Below are positions 1 to 14,400 of a DNA stretch of 64,000 bases, piece after piece. Origin of the DNA: Otis tarda (Eukaryota; Chordata; Aves; Otidiformes; Otididae); NCBI GenBank assembly GCA_026413225.1, contig CM048575.1, positions 8,524,501-8,588,500 of the forward strand, in the 5' to 3' direction. Within the stretch, counting starts at the first letter, position 1; every line of letters begins with the position of its first letter. A program made the position numbers and the translations under genes. The notes beneath the pieces are model-generated. The model was given only the letters and a program-made list of their open reading frames with translations, made no database searches and was not told where the DNA came from.

Positions 1-2745
<2,745 letters not shown>

Positions 2746-5700
2746 TGAGGCCATTGTTCAGCGCCCTGCTTCTGCAGTGTCGGCGGGTTACTGCATTTCC
2801 TTTCTGTTAAAGGAATTCGCATTGTTCTTAAAATGGTATTTTGGGGCACTAGTCCAATTCCGGACAGTATTATATTGGGAAGATGAAACCGTGACATAAG
2901 CACCTTCTTTTCCTCTGTGAGGAGCTCTATTAGCCTGATAATAAGATGTTTATTCTGGGCCATACTGTACACAGTTCATAGACATTCCTTTATACAGAGA
3001 ATTTATATGAAATCCACTGACTTTGCTTTATAGTGGCCAAAGGACTGGAAGTTTGCCATAAAATAGACTTCACACACACACGCATCCTGCTTTCATTTTT
3101 CTGTGTCATTTTTGCCTTTTATATACTCTTGGATTGATCACCTTTATAATTAACAGTTTTCTAGGTGGTAGGCTTTCTGGGCTCTTTAGGAAGGACAGGA
3201 TAGGAGAATGAGGAAGAGGAGTTGCCCTTTATGTGAGAGAGAAGATGGAGTGCATGGAGCTCTGCCAGAGGATGGATGAGGAGCTGACTGAGAGCTTACA
3301 AGTTAGGATTAAAGAGAGAACAGGTAAAGGTGACATTATAGTGAGTGTCTACTATAGGCCGCCTGACCAGGAAGAACAAGTGGATCAGGCCCTCTACAGG
3401 CAGATAGGAGCAGCCTCAGGTTTGAATTTGCAGGCTCTGGTCCTCACACGGGGACTTCATCCACCCTGATACCCACTGGAGGGACAACACATCAGGGCAT
3501 AAGCAATCCAGGAGGTTTCTTGAGTGGATTGATGATAACTTCCTCCTCCAAGTGACAGAGGAGCCAACAAGGAGAGGTGGTCTGCTGGACCTCTTACTCG
3601 CCAAGAAGCAAGGACTCGTTGGGAATGTGAAGACCAAAGGCAGCTTTGGCTGCAGTGACCATGAGATGGAGGAGTTCAGGATCCCGAGGGCAGGAGGGTG
3701 GGTGAAAAGCAAGTTCACAACCCTGGACTTTAGGAGAGCAGACTTTTGCCTCTTCAAAGATCTGCTTGGAAGAGTGCTGTGAGATAAGACCCTGGAGGGA
3801 AGAGGGGCGTGAGAAAGCCAGTTAATATCCAAGAATCATGTCCACCAAGCTCAAGAGAGTTCCATTCCAATGAGCAGGAATTCAGGCAAAAATTCCAAGA
3901 GGCCTCTGTGGATGAACAGAGAACTCCTAGCCAAACTCAGACACAAAAAGGAAGCATACAGAGGGTCAAAGTAAGGATAGGTAACCTGGGAGGACTACAG
4001 AAACATTGTCTGAGCATCCAGGGCTGACGTTAGGAAAGCTAAAGCCCAAATGGAATTGAATTCAGCTGGGAATGTCAAAGACAACAAGAAGGGCTTTTAT
4101 AAGAACATAGGTGACGAAAGGAAGACTAGGAAAATGTGGGCCCACAAGACAAGGGGACCTGGTTACACAGGACGTGGAAAAGGTTGAAATACCAAATGTC
4201 GCCTTTGCCTCAGTCTTTAATAGCAAGATCGGCCTTCAGGAATCCCAGGTTCCACAGGGGGGAACTTTCCAGGGGAAAGGCTGGAGCAAGGAAGATTGTA
4301 CCCTTGGGAGAAGAGGATCAGGTCAGGGAGTACTTCAGCAAACTGGACATAACTAAGTCCACGGACCTTGAAGGGATGCACCCACAAGTGCTGAGGGAGC
4401 TGGCTGTTGTCATTGCAAGGCCACTCTCAATAATCTTTGATCTATCATAGCGACTGGGAGAAGTGCCCGAAGACTGGAGTAAAGCAAATATCACTCCTAC
4501 CTTCAAAAAGGGCAAGGAGGAGGACTCGGGGAACTATAGGCTCATCAGCCTCACCTCAGTCGCTGGGAAGGTGATGGAGCAGCTAATCCTGAAAACCATT
4601 TCGGGCGCACAAACGATAAAAAATTCTTCAGGAGTAGCCAGCATGGCTTTACTAAGGGGAAGTCATGCTTGACCAACTTGATAAACTTCTATGATGAAAT
4701 GTCTGGCCTGGTAGATGAAGAGAGAGCAGCAGGTATTGTCTACCTGGACTTCATGAAGGCCTTTGACACTGTCTCCCAAAAGATCTTCATAGAAAAGCTG
4801 TTGATGTATGGGGTGGATGAGCAGACAGTGAGGTGGGTTGAAAACTAGCTGAATGGTTGGGCATAGAGGTGGTGATCAGTGGCATGAAGGAGGCCAGTAA
4901 CTAGCAGAGTAAGGAGGCCAGTAACTAGCAGGGGTCAATACTGGGCCCAGTCCTGTTTAACATCTTCGTTAATGATCTGGAGGATAGGGCAGAGTGTACC
5001 CTCAGCAAATTTGCTGATGACACAAAACTAGGAGGAGTGGTTAATATGCCCGAGGGTTGTGCTGCCATCCCGAGTGACCTTAACAGGCTGGAGAAGTAGG
5101 CTGATAAGAATCCAGTGAAGTTCAACAAGCAGAAGTGCAAAGTCTTGCACCTGGGAAGGAACAACCCCATACACCAGTGCATGCTGGGGCACCTGGCTGG
5201 AAAGCAGCTTGACAGAAAAAGACTTACGGGTCCTGTGGAGACCAAATTGACCATGAGCCAGCACTGTGCCCTTGCTGCAAAGAGGGCTGCATTAGATGAA
5301 TTATTGCCAGCAGGCCAGAGGAGGTGATCATTCTCATTTACTTAGCACTGGTGAGGCCACACCTGGAGTACTGTGTCTAGTTCTGGGCTCCTTAGTACAA
5401 GAGAAACATAGACGTACTGGAGAGAGTCCAACAAAGGACCACAGAGATAGTTAAGGGACTGGAACATCTCTCCTGTGAGGAAAGGATGAGAGAGCTGGGA
5501 CTGCTTAGCCTAGAGAAGAGAAGCTCAGGGGGGATCTTATTAACGTATAGAAATACCTGAAGGGAGGGTGCAAAGAGGGCGGAGCCAGGCTCTTTCCAGT
5601 AGTGCCCAATGGGCACACGCTGAAACACCGGAGGGTCCCTCCGAACATGAGAAAACTTTTTACTCTGAGGGTGACCAAGCACTGGCAGGGGTTGCCCAGG

Positions 5701-6120
5701 GAGGCTGTGGAGTCTCCATCCTTGCAGGTACTCAGAAACTGCCTGGACACAGTCCTGGGCAAGTGGCTCTGGGTGGCCCTGCTTGAGCAGGGGCTTGGAC
5801 CAGCTGACCTCCAGAGGTCCCTGCCAGCCTCAACCATTCTGTGATTCTGTGATTCTGTCATGTCAAAATTGTAACTAGATCAACACCTGTCTGTAAAATT
5901 CTTGATCCTAATGTATTTTATATACTTTTTCTGTGCTCTTAAAACACATTTACCACACATCACATCTCATTTAACTTTCCTTTATCATTTTTGTGGTTTT
6001 TCTACTTTGATTTGGAACTAAATGTTATGAGTCACTTGTAATAATTTCACTGCTGTAATAGTCAAGTCTGTGAAACAGAATAAAAGTCTTGTAAAATAAA
6101 AGGCATGTTTGGGTTGTTCC
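2746..6120 (+). other. MAN1C1 3' UTR, probable, holding a CR1
   Basis: No canonical AATAAA occurs between the stop codon and the CR1. The first ones are at 6079-6084 and 6095-6100, followed by a GT-rich stretch (TGTTTGGGTTGTT) near 6105-6118. The simplest reading is that the transcript runs through the CR1 and ends near 6.12 kb. This is inferred from signals only. Confidence 0.45.
3175..5858 (+). mobile_element. CR1 LINE, 5'-truncated, ORF2 remnant
   Basis: This non-LTR retrotransposon starts within the endonuclease part of ORF2 and runs to the 3' end. The endonuclease remnant shows GDIIVSVYYRPP near 3333 and SDHEMEEF near 3655. The reverse transcriptase remnant shows YLDFMKAFDTVSQK near 4741 and the catalytic FADD at 5010-5021. 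Several frame changes and stops (for example TAG in the RT part near 4846) show it is dead. It ends in ATTCTGTGATTCTGTGATTCTGT, the short 3' repeat typical of CR1, and has no poly(A) tail. It lies in sense with MAN1C1. The length of about 2.7 kb is unusually long for CR1, since most copies are a few hundred bases. Confidence 0.93.
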
Positions 6121-9100
6121 TCTTTAAAGCCATCTGTCAAAGACCTGTGACATCATGCTTGGAATAAATAGGTGACAATACTGGTTGATTTCAAGAATAT
6201 TTCACAATAGATGTTGATTTCCAGAGTAATCTAGCCGGTGTATGGACAGCGATTCCCATCTGCACCAGCTCCCTTAAATTGCTTGTTCACCATCTGATAC
6301 GGGGTAGCAGGAGTTCTACTAAATGTCTTATTTTTCTAGCAAAAAATAAATAATCCCCAGCCAAGTTTGCTCTTCAATATACATTGTTTCTGGAATGAAG
6401 TAACAGAAGAAAAAGAAAGGAAAAAAATTGAAGCCAGATTCTCCCATGCATCCAGCCACTGAGCTAGCAGTCGAGCCGATGTGTCCTCTGGGACTCTAAC
6501 TAGGATGATTGCGCAGAGATGTTCACGCACCACTCCTGTGCTGACCCTGGCAGTCGTGAGTACCTGCTTCACAGTTTTAGCAACCAGGCTGGATCCAGGA
6601 CCAGCATCCTTTCTCCCAGTAACCTTTCCTCTGGTCACTGCAAAGCTGCGTGGCCCTCGGTGATGGAATATTTTGTTCACTGTTGTGACATTCTCTTGAT
6701 AATTGGTTCATTCAGCAACTTGGGAAGATAAAGTTGCTTTGAGCAAGTTGTGTAAACAAAAAATGCGTTTCTAAATTCATGCCTTTGTAATTCCCCAGGA
6801 GAAAGAAGGTTGTCAGATGGGGATTTAGCATTATCCTGGAGATAAAGATACTGGCTGGTAAGCTTGGCCTAGAAGAGTAGTTATTGGTAAATAAACATCT
6901 TGGGAGAGAGTTGTGTTACCTGAGAGATTTGGATACCGGGAAGTTGGTTTAGCTTAGAGGATTTTCATAATGGATTCAGGGAATTCCATAAATAAAAATG
7001 TGCTCTTGGAGTAACTCAAAACACTTTGTCTGGCAAAATTTAAAACCCCCCAAATAAATAGCATGGTTCTAGTTTCCTTTAGAAGTGTATCCTTGGTGTT
7101 ACATTAAAACTCTGCTCTTCTTTTCCCTTTCACACAAGCGAGCAAGAATGGTATTCGTGAAGTCACGTACACTTCTACAGGAGAGCTGCTGCTTTCCTGC
7201 AGTTCAGTGTCTGCATCACAAATAGGGAAGCGTCTTAGTTGCCCAGCATGCCTGACGATGTAAAGCTTATCGATAAGTTTGCTTACCAAGACACTCGTAT
7301 GGAGCTCAGCACCGGCCACGATGAAAGCTTTTTGTTGCAAACAGCCATGTTTGAAAATTTCCGTTCCTGTAGACCACAATTCTGCAAATACTTCTGCGTG
7401 CGCTTACAGATACCCACAGTTAAATCCCTGAGACCAGTGGATTAATCACAGGCATCAAGTTAAGCATGCATGTGTTTTGCAGGAGTAAAGGTTTGTTCCA
7501 AGGATCAGCTTTGTTCCAAGGCCTGGCCCTGATCCGTGACTGGGATTTTTCTGTCCTACGGCAAGGCAGGTAACAGAAACGTTTACCCAGCTGGTGTCTT
7601 GAAATGCTCTGCTCTTTCCTTGCTCCTCGGCACTCCTTGAGCCTTGGCTGGATGCTCTTGCTTGAGCAGAGCCCTCAACTCTGGGAGCCCTGTGTGTGGA
7701 AGCAGGCTCCGGGCCTGTGTCCTTCCTGCTAGCTGGGAGTGGCAGGACTTCTGTTTGTCCAGGTGGGAACCACTTTGTTTTCAGACTTTGAGTAGATAAA
7801 TAAATGGGGTGTTATGTTTGAACCAGAGGTTTGGTTTTAAATGCCATTAGGAAAGGATCTGGGAAGATGCGTGTCTTTGAGCTGCTTTCCTGTCTTTCAG
7901 TCTCAGGCATGTGGGACTTCTGTTGTTTATTTACGGTGGATTTTTTCTACTTTTGAGTCACCTTACCAGGAAATGTGACCAGCCTAGGTTACTTCCCATT
8001 TCCTCTGTTACATTTAAATTCAGAAGCCATGATTCTCATGTTAATTTGCACCATCAGAATATGTGGCCTTATTTTATGTTGGAAGGAATTTCCTGTAAAT
8101 GAAATTCTGATAAAGCTGCATTAGTGGTAGAGATGAACGCTAATAATTATCTCTTGTAGAATGGCTGGCTGTTGTTGCCTGGCCATACAAGGAGGTAAGA
8201 CAAAACTATCCAGAAAACAAATGCATCTTTTTGCAACCCACATTTCATTTTTATGGCGTTATTAAATTCCCTTGAAAGGCTTTCAGCAGAATTGGTTATT
8301 GAATTCAAAAGCCTGGCAGTCGTAGTATTTTTCCACATACGTTTTGATCTGATGAATTTATCTGATTGTTTCATATGTGGCGCATCAAGCGTTGGGTCCC
8401 AGTACTAGCAGTTTCCAAGTTTCAGCGCTTACTTTTGATCATGTTTGGGTCTTTGGCGTCACTCCCTGTGGTACCGTGCTGTAATTAGGAATCCTCTCAA
8501 TAAAACACCCCTGTGTTGTAAATGCTTTTGTTTAGCGAGAGCCAGGGAGTGTCAGAACTGTGGCTCACCAGATTGGATTGCTTCCTACTGAATAGGGAAG
8601 GCCAAGGGAGAGTTAGGAATGCAAGCTCATGGGAATTGAGTAGGCATTGGCTCTTGCTCTTCAACTAAATGTTCTACTTTGAAATGTCTCAGTCAAACAT
8701 TTCACTCTGCAGCCTTTGCTGGCCATTCTTTTTCTGGGATGAACTGTATGTTTTCCATGGCTGTGAAGCTTTGTCGCAGGCATCCCTGGAGCAGGATGCA
8801 AGCCCCTCTTCTGCAGTAAACGCATCTCCGGTTTTCTTACCCGCTTTGAAAAGCCCCATGTGAAACCAGACTTGGAAACTCCTTGTTCCTTCCTGTTTTC
8901 CTCAGCCTGGTTGAGGCTTGCTTCCTCAGGGCGGGTATATGTTTTGAGGTGCTTTCTCCATTTGTGCACGGAGCTCAGATTTTAATGCCGCCTTCCGTTA
9001 TATTATGATGGCTTTGACTTTAAAATGGGCCAGGGTTTCAGGCTACTGGAACAGGGCCATCAATTTAAATGAGGACAGGGTTTCTCCGCTCTCGCAACGT

Positions 9101-11130
9101 GCCTCCATGGAACGTGTTGTTACTGCATGTACTCTGACATATGGAAAACCCATCCCTCTTCTGAAAAAAGTCGCCCCAAGTTTTTCAAACCTGCTACCAA
9201 TTTCTCACTATTTTTCTTATTTTCAGCTGGACTCTCCCTGCCGGCAAAGGGGAAATCTGGGATAGTTTTTCCTGCTGGGCAAATGTCCTTGGAGGAAATC
9301 TTCCTTATTATTTCTCTATCGTGAGGCTTTCCTTTGATACCGGTGTGCCTAGGTGGGCAACAGAGCAGATGTCTGGATATTTAAAATTCTTCCTGAGTGC
9401 TGTAATCTATAATCTCAAGAACCAACAGTGTAGAACCAGGAGGTGTTGGTTTTGTTCTCCTGTGAGAAGGTTTAGTTCCCAGCAGATGCCCTGAATTATT
9501 TCACCTTTTTTATTTCACTCTTTTGCCTATCAAATAATTCACCCATTTGTCATCTTTATATGGTCGCTGATGACACTGAAAATGGTGCAGATGTAAAATA
9601 AGCCCCTCTGCTTCTCATCTAAATGATATCATTTTGGCTCTGCCAGCCACCCTGTCAGGTCTCCTTCTCCGTCTAGGTGTCTGCAGGCTTTGTCATCTTA
9701 TACCGCCTCTTGCTCATTTCCCCCACACCCAAGTACATTTATCCTGTTTCAAAGCTATCTCATCCTGTTACATTTTGTGCTCTAAACATACTTGCTAGGT
9801 TATTTGAGGTGAGCAAAAAGCTCTCCACACCTCACTGCCCAACCTAATGAATCCGGGAAGTTTTAAAGCACATCTGCTTAAAATGCTTGAGTGCTTAACT
9901 CATTCCCACCTGTCTCTGCTCCCAGACATTATTTCAATGCTCTGTTGATTCAGTTCTTCCCATCTCCTCCCCATGGCCCAAGCAGTGGTTTTTGATAGAT
10001 GGGGAGTTGGAGAGCAAAGAGCAGCGGCAGAGTTTCATGAACGTTTTTCTTCTATGGTGGAGCTGGCAGAAAGAACCTTCTCCTTCCTCCCTTGGCCATG
10101 CAGATGCAACGGCACTGATCCAAGTTACAAATAACCCAGTGTTTATTCTGTTGCTGGGCTCCCCAGTCTGGTCCACTGCCTTGCCCAAGCTTGCACCATC
10201 ACTGCAAGAAAAATATCAAGGGCTACATGGAGATCTACGGCAGAGAGAGGAACGGTGCCCAAGTCCGAAAGAGAAGGCTGTGCCTCCCGTTCACCAGCCA
10301 AGTCCTGCTCCCTCCTGAGCATTTTTGCCTGATGGTGAAAAGCAGTGTGCTTTTTCTCATCTTACTCAAAAACTCCACACACTCCTGGCCTGCTCTGCCC
10401 AGGATTACCAGCCTCTTTGTCCTTCCTTGATGCAGCCGCCAGTGCTCTCTTAATGACTTCGTCATGCTCTCCTCATCTCCAACCAAAATGCTCTTTAAAC
10501 CTAAAACTAAAAATGATTAGGCAGGCTTAGGAAATGGCAAAAGCTTCAAACGCTTCCTGCTACCCTTGGAGAGATCAAATGCTCTGCGCTGTTAGTCCTG
10601 CAGCAGCAGAAAATGGTACTAAATCTTCCCCAGCAATCAGGGGATTTTGGTGTCGGTGCAGGACTGCATGTGAGGAGGAGGATGAGACTGATTTATGAGG
10701 AAAGATTGAAATTACTAAATAGATATATCTCATGGCCAAGCCCTTGTAAAGGAGCGACGTGACAGCCACGCCGAAGAACCTGAAGGGCACAAAGAAGGCA
10801 GGGAGGGTGGAAAAGTTTGGGATGTTGTGAGAAATGACTCAGAATGGTGGGGGCAATGGTAGAAGTTACTCAAATGTGGGGGGGGTCATGATGTGGTGAC
10901 AGGAGGCGATGACTGCAAATTCATTCCCGTTCCTGAAATCGATCCTGAGGCTTAAACCCCAGTGTAAGGGAAACCGCTAATACTTGGTTTTTATGAAAAA
11001 AAAAAAATATATATATATATATAAATATCCATTTGGGTCAGCTGAAAACAAGCAGAGGAGGATACGGCTCTTTTAATTGCTGAAGAAGAGGGTGATTAAT
11101 GTCCTCCCGGAGGCAAGTAAATTGAAGGCC
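6121..11130. other. MAN1C1-SELENON intergenic region
   Basis: About 5 kb without a recognisable exon, RNA gene or interspersed repeat on either strand. Open frames here are short and look random. A short A-run followed by an (AT)n microsatellite sits at 10996-11025. Old unclassified repeats or enhancers could be present but cannot be told by eye. Confidence 0.5.
10996..11025. repeat. A-run plus (AT)n microsatellite
   Basis: About a dozen A residues are followed by roughly nine AT dinucleotides, just upstream of the SELENON CpG island. Confidence 0.85.
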
Positions 11131-11406
11131 GAAAAGTGGGGTTTCCTCCAAACTGCATGAAGGTTTCTGCGGGGCACGGAGTGGGGGAGAGGGGTCGGAC
11201 GGGGACCTCCTGTGAGGCAGCGAGTGGCAGCTTCATTTATACGCCTCCGGCCCCCGTCCGACCCCTCTCCCCCGCTCCGGGCCCCTCGGGGCGGACGCAG
11301 GCCCCGGCCCCGGCCCCTCCTTGCCGGGCGCTGCCCGCCAGACGCCTCCCCCGGCCGGCGCGGTCATGGCGGCTCGGCGGCGGCAGAGGAGCTGAACGAA
11401 GCGAGT
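11130..11406 (+). promoter_or_regulatory. SELENON CpG-island promoter and 5' UTR
   Basis: Base composition turns sharply to G+C with dense CpG from about 11170 to 11600, around the SELENON start codon. No TATA box is evident, as usual for a housekeeping promoter. The transcription start cannot be placed. A YY1-like ATGGCGGC occurs at 11366-11373 and doubles as a short upstream ORF start. Confidence 0.65.
11366..11395 (+). CDS. Upstream ORF before SELENON
   Basis: ATG GCG GCT ... AGC TGA gives nine residues (MAARRRQRS), ending 11 bases before the SELENON ATG at 11407 and in a different frame. If the transcript starts upstream of 11366, this ORF would be met first by scanning ribosomes. It is too short to argue for a product and matters only as a possible translation brake. 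Confidence 0.4.
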   Translation: MAARRRQRS

Positions 11407-14400
11407 ATGGCGGGTCCCGGCGGGGCCCCTCCGCGTTTGGCTCTGACCCTCGCCTTTTTGGCAGCGTTGGTCGCCATCAAGTATTACCGAGACGCTGAGG
11501 TAGCCCGGCAGCAGGTAACGGGAAAGGGGGAGAAATGGCGGGGGGGCATGGGGGGGGGCGGCGGACGGACACCGGCCGTGAGGCCGCGCTGCCTCTCAGG
11601 GAGGGGAGGGATGAAATGGCGGGCGGAGAGGATCCCGCCGCCGTGGGGGTCGGGGCGGTGGCGGCCACGGGGGTTGAGGTGGCTCTTGCTGAGGTGAGGG
11701 AACTGCTAGGCAGCGGTGGCCACTGGGGTTGAGGGTGGGCCGCCACTGGGCTAAGGGGACCATCAGGGTTGAGGTAGCCACTGGGGATGTGGTGGCCGTT
11801 GCCAGGTTGAGGTGTCCACGGAGGTAGAGATGGCCACTGGGGTTGAAGTAACTGCCAGGCAGCGGTGGCCACTGGGTTTGAGGTGGCCACCATCAGGCTA
11901 AGGGGATCACCAGGCATCAGTGGCCATCGGGGTTGAGGTGGCCACTGGGGATGTGGTGTCTGTCAACCAGGCTGAAGTGGCCATGGGGTTGAGGTGGCTG
12001 AGACCAGGCTGAGGTGGCTGAAGGGGTTGAGGTGGCCACTGGGGTTGAAGTAACTGCCAGGCATTCGTGGCCCCTGGGGCTGAGGTGGCCGCTAAGGGTG
12101 AGGTGGTCGCTGCTGGCCTGAGGTGATGACCAGCCATTGGTGGCCATCAGGGTTTGAGGTGGCCACTGCTGGGCTGTGGAGACCACCACACATAGGTGGC
12201 CATTGGGGTTGATATGTCTGTGGCCAGGCTGAGGTGACTGCCAGGCATCAGTGGCCAGTGGGGTTGGGGTGGCCACCGGGGTTGATATGGCCATTGCCAG
12301 GCTAAGGGGACCACAAAGCTGAGATGCTGGCCTCAGGGCATTGGTGGCTGCAGTCTTGAGGTGGCTGCGTCCAGGCTGTGGCAACCACAAAGCCATGCCA
12401 GCCACTGGCCAGACTGTAGGGATCACCATTCATCAGTGGCCATGGAGCCTGAGGTGGCCACTGCCAGGCTGTGGTGGCCACGACCAGGCTGAAGTGACCA
12501 TTGAGCTGTGGTATTCAGAGGCAGCCACTGCCAGGCTGAAGTTTTGTAGAGCTATAGTGGCCATCAGGCTTGAAGTGGCCACAGGGATTGTGATGGCCAT
12601 CATCAGGCTGAAACAACCACAGAGCTGTGGTGACCGCCAGGCAGCAGCAGTGACCACACCTCTGAGGCCAGCTGCTCTTTCCTTCCTGCTTTATGCCCTG
12701 GACAAAAGGCCCGAAACTCTCAGGTGTTTCTCAGATGTTTTAGCGGTCTTCCAGTACCTCAATGGGGGCTTCAGGAAAGATGGGGAGAGACTGTTCAGCA
12801 GGGCCTGCGGTGACAGGACGAGGGGTAACGGTTTCAAAACAGAGGGAGATAGATTTAGATTGGATATTAGGAAAAAATTGTTTACACTAAGGGTGGTAGA
12901 ACACTGGCCCAGGTTGCCTAGAGAGGTGGTGGATGCCCCATCCCTGGAAATGTTCCAGGCCAGGTTGGATGGGGCTCTGAGCAACCTGATCTGTTTGGAG
13001 ATGTTCCTGCTCCTTGCAGGGGGGTTGGACTAGATGACCTTTGAAGGTCCCTTCTAACCCTAACCGTTCTATGGTTCTATGTTTGTGGATTTTTTTTCAG
13101 GCTAGAAATGCAGATCCTGTATGCCCTGAGTGACTCTTGACTGTAGAAGCAGCCAAAGAATGAAGGACATGAGCTGAAAAATGGGAAGGCTTTTTTTAGG
13201 GGCTTTGTTTTGATTTATTTTTAAATTAGGGTGATTGACACTGGTTTTGATTGTAGTCCCTACAATTCAAACGGCTGCTGCATGCTTTGGGGAAAGCATG
13301 CCTTTGTGAAAGATCGAACTCCCCTGGCTCTTCGCTTCGGCGTGCATCCTTGAACACCTGAAAAGATTCGCAGAAAAGAGCAGACTTCTCCTTCTTGATA
13401 GTTCTGTAGCAAAAAGACAAATGTTTTTAAAGGATACCTCTTTTCTTTGTCTCTTCTTGCATTGCAAAAAGGGGAAAACGGCTCAAACGAGTTAATTGGA
13501 AGAATTCTGCTGACAGGGACGGAAGGGTCAGGACAGTCCTCGACAGGCTGGCTGAGAGTACCTCAGCCTTGCCTGACAGAAAGCCAGCTCTTCTGGAGGT
13601 TCTGGTTTTCCTAGAGATGGCTGTGACTGGGCACTGCTGGAGAGGAGAACAAAATGTGAACAGCCCAAGGTTTTGTATTTTTTCTTCATCTTGCTTAAAA
13701 CATATGTCTTGTCTCTTTCAGTGGAAATGTTTATTTAGCTAAACAACCCACAAGCAGGTGGGAGAAGAAAACTCTTTGTGAAAACCACAATTCTCCTCCT
13801 CTACAAAAAGACTGAAAATCTCAGTCTTGCTCCTGTGGTGCAAACAGGGAAACTTTTTATTTCTTATAATCCTAGATCAGAAAGGAAAAAACCACAAGTT
13901 CTGGAGAGCTTTCTTTAACGTGACTGTTACCAGAAAGCAAAAGGCCGAGCCCTGACATCTCTCTCCCCTTTAAAACATAGTTTTTATCATCCCTTTTGAC
14001 TGAGGGCAGCAGGCCTGGTGCATGCTCTGCAGAAACCTCTGTTCCTCTGTGGTTGGGGTCTTATCTGGGGCTGGCTGGGTCCCTGGGGTCCTGGTGCGGG
14101 TGAGGCTGTGCGGAGGGGATGTTGCTGTTGAGCTGCCGTGCTCTGTGAGTGCAGAAAGAAACATTTCCAGAGGGAGCGAACGGATGCGCTGTGCCAGTAC
14201 TGCCTGGAGCGTGCCTTTGCTGGAGAAGTGGCTGTTTTACCTGGCTCTGGGGAGGGCAGTGTTGTCTGGAGCAGGCACGATGCCGGTGCCGGTCCTATTA
14301 GCAGGGAGGCTGCATCTTGCTGGCTGCTGGCGCGCATGTGAGATGCGTGCACGCTCATAGGTCGCCTTACCGCAGAGCTACCATATCTCTACCAGTTACA

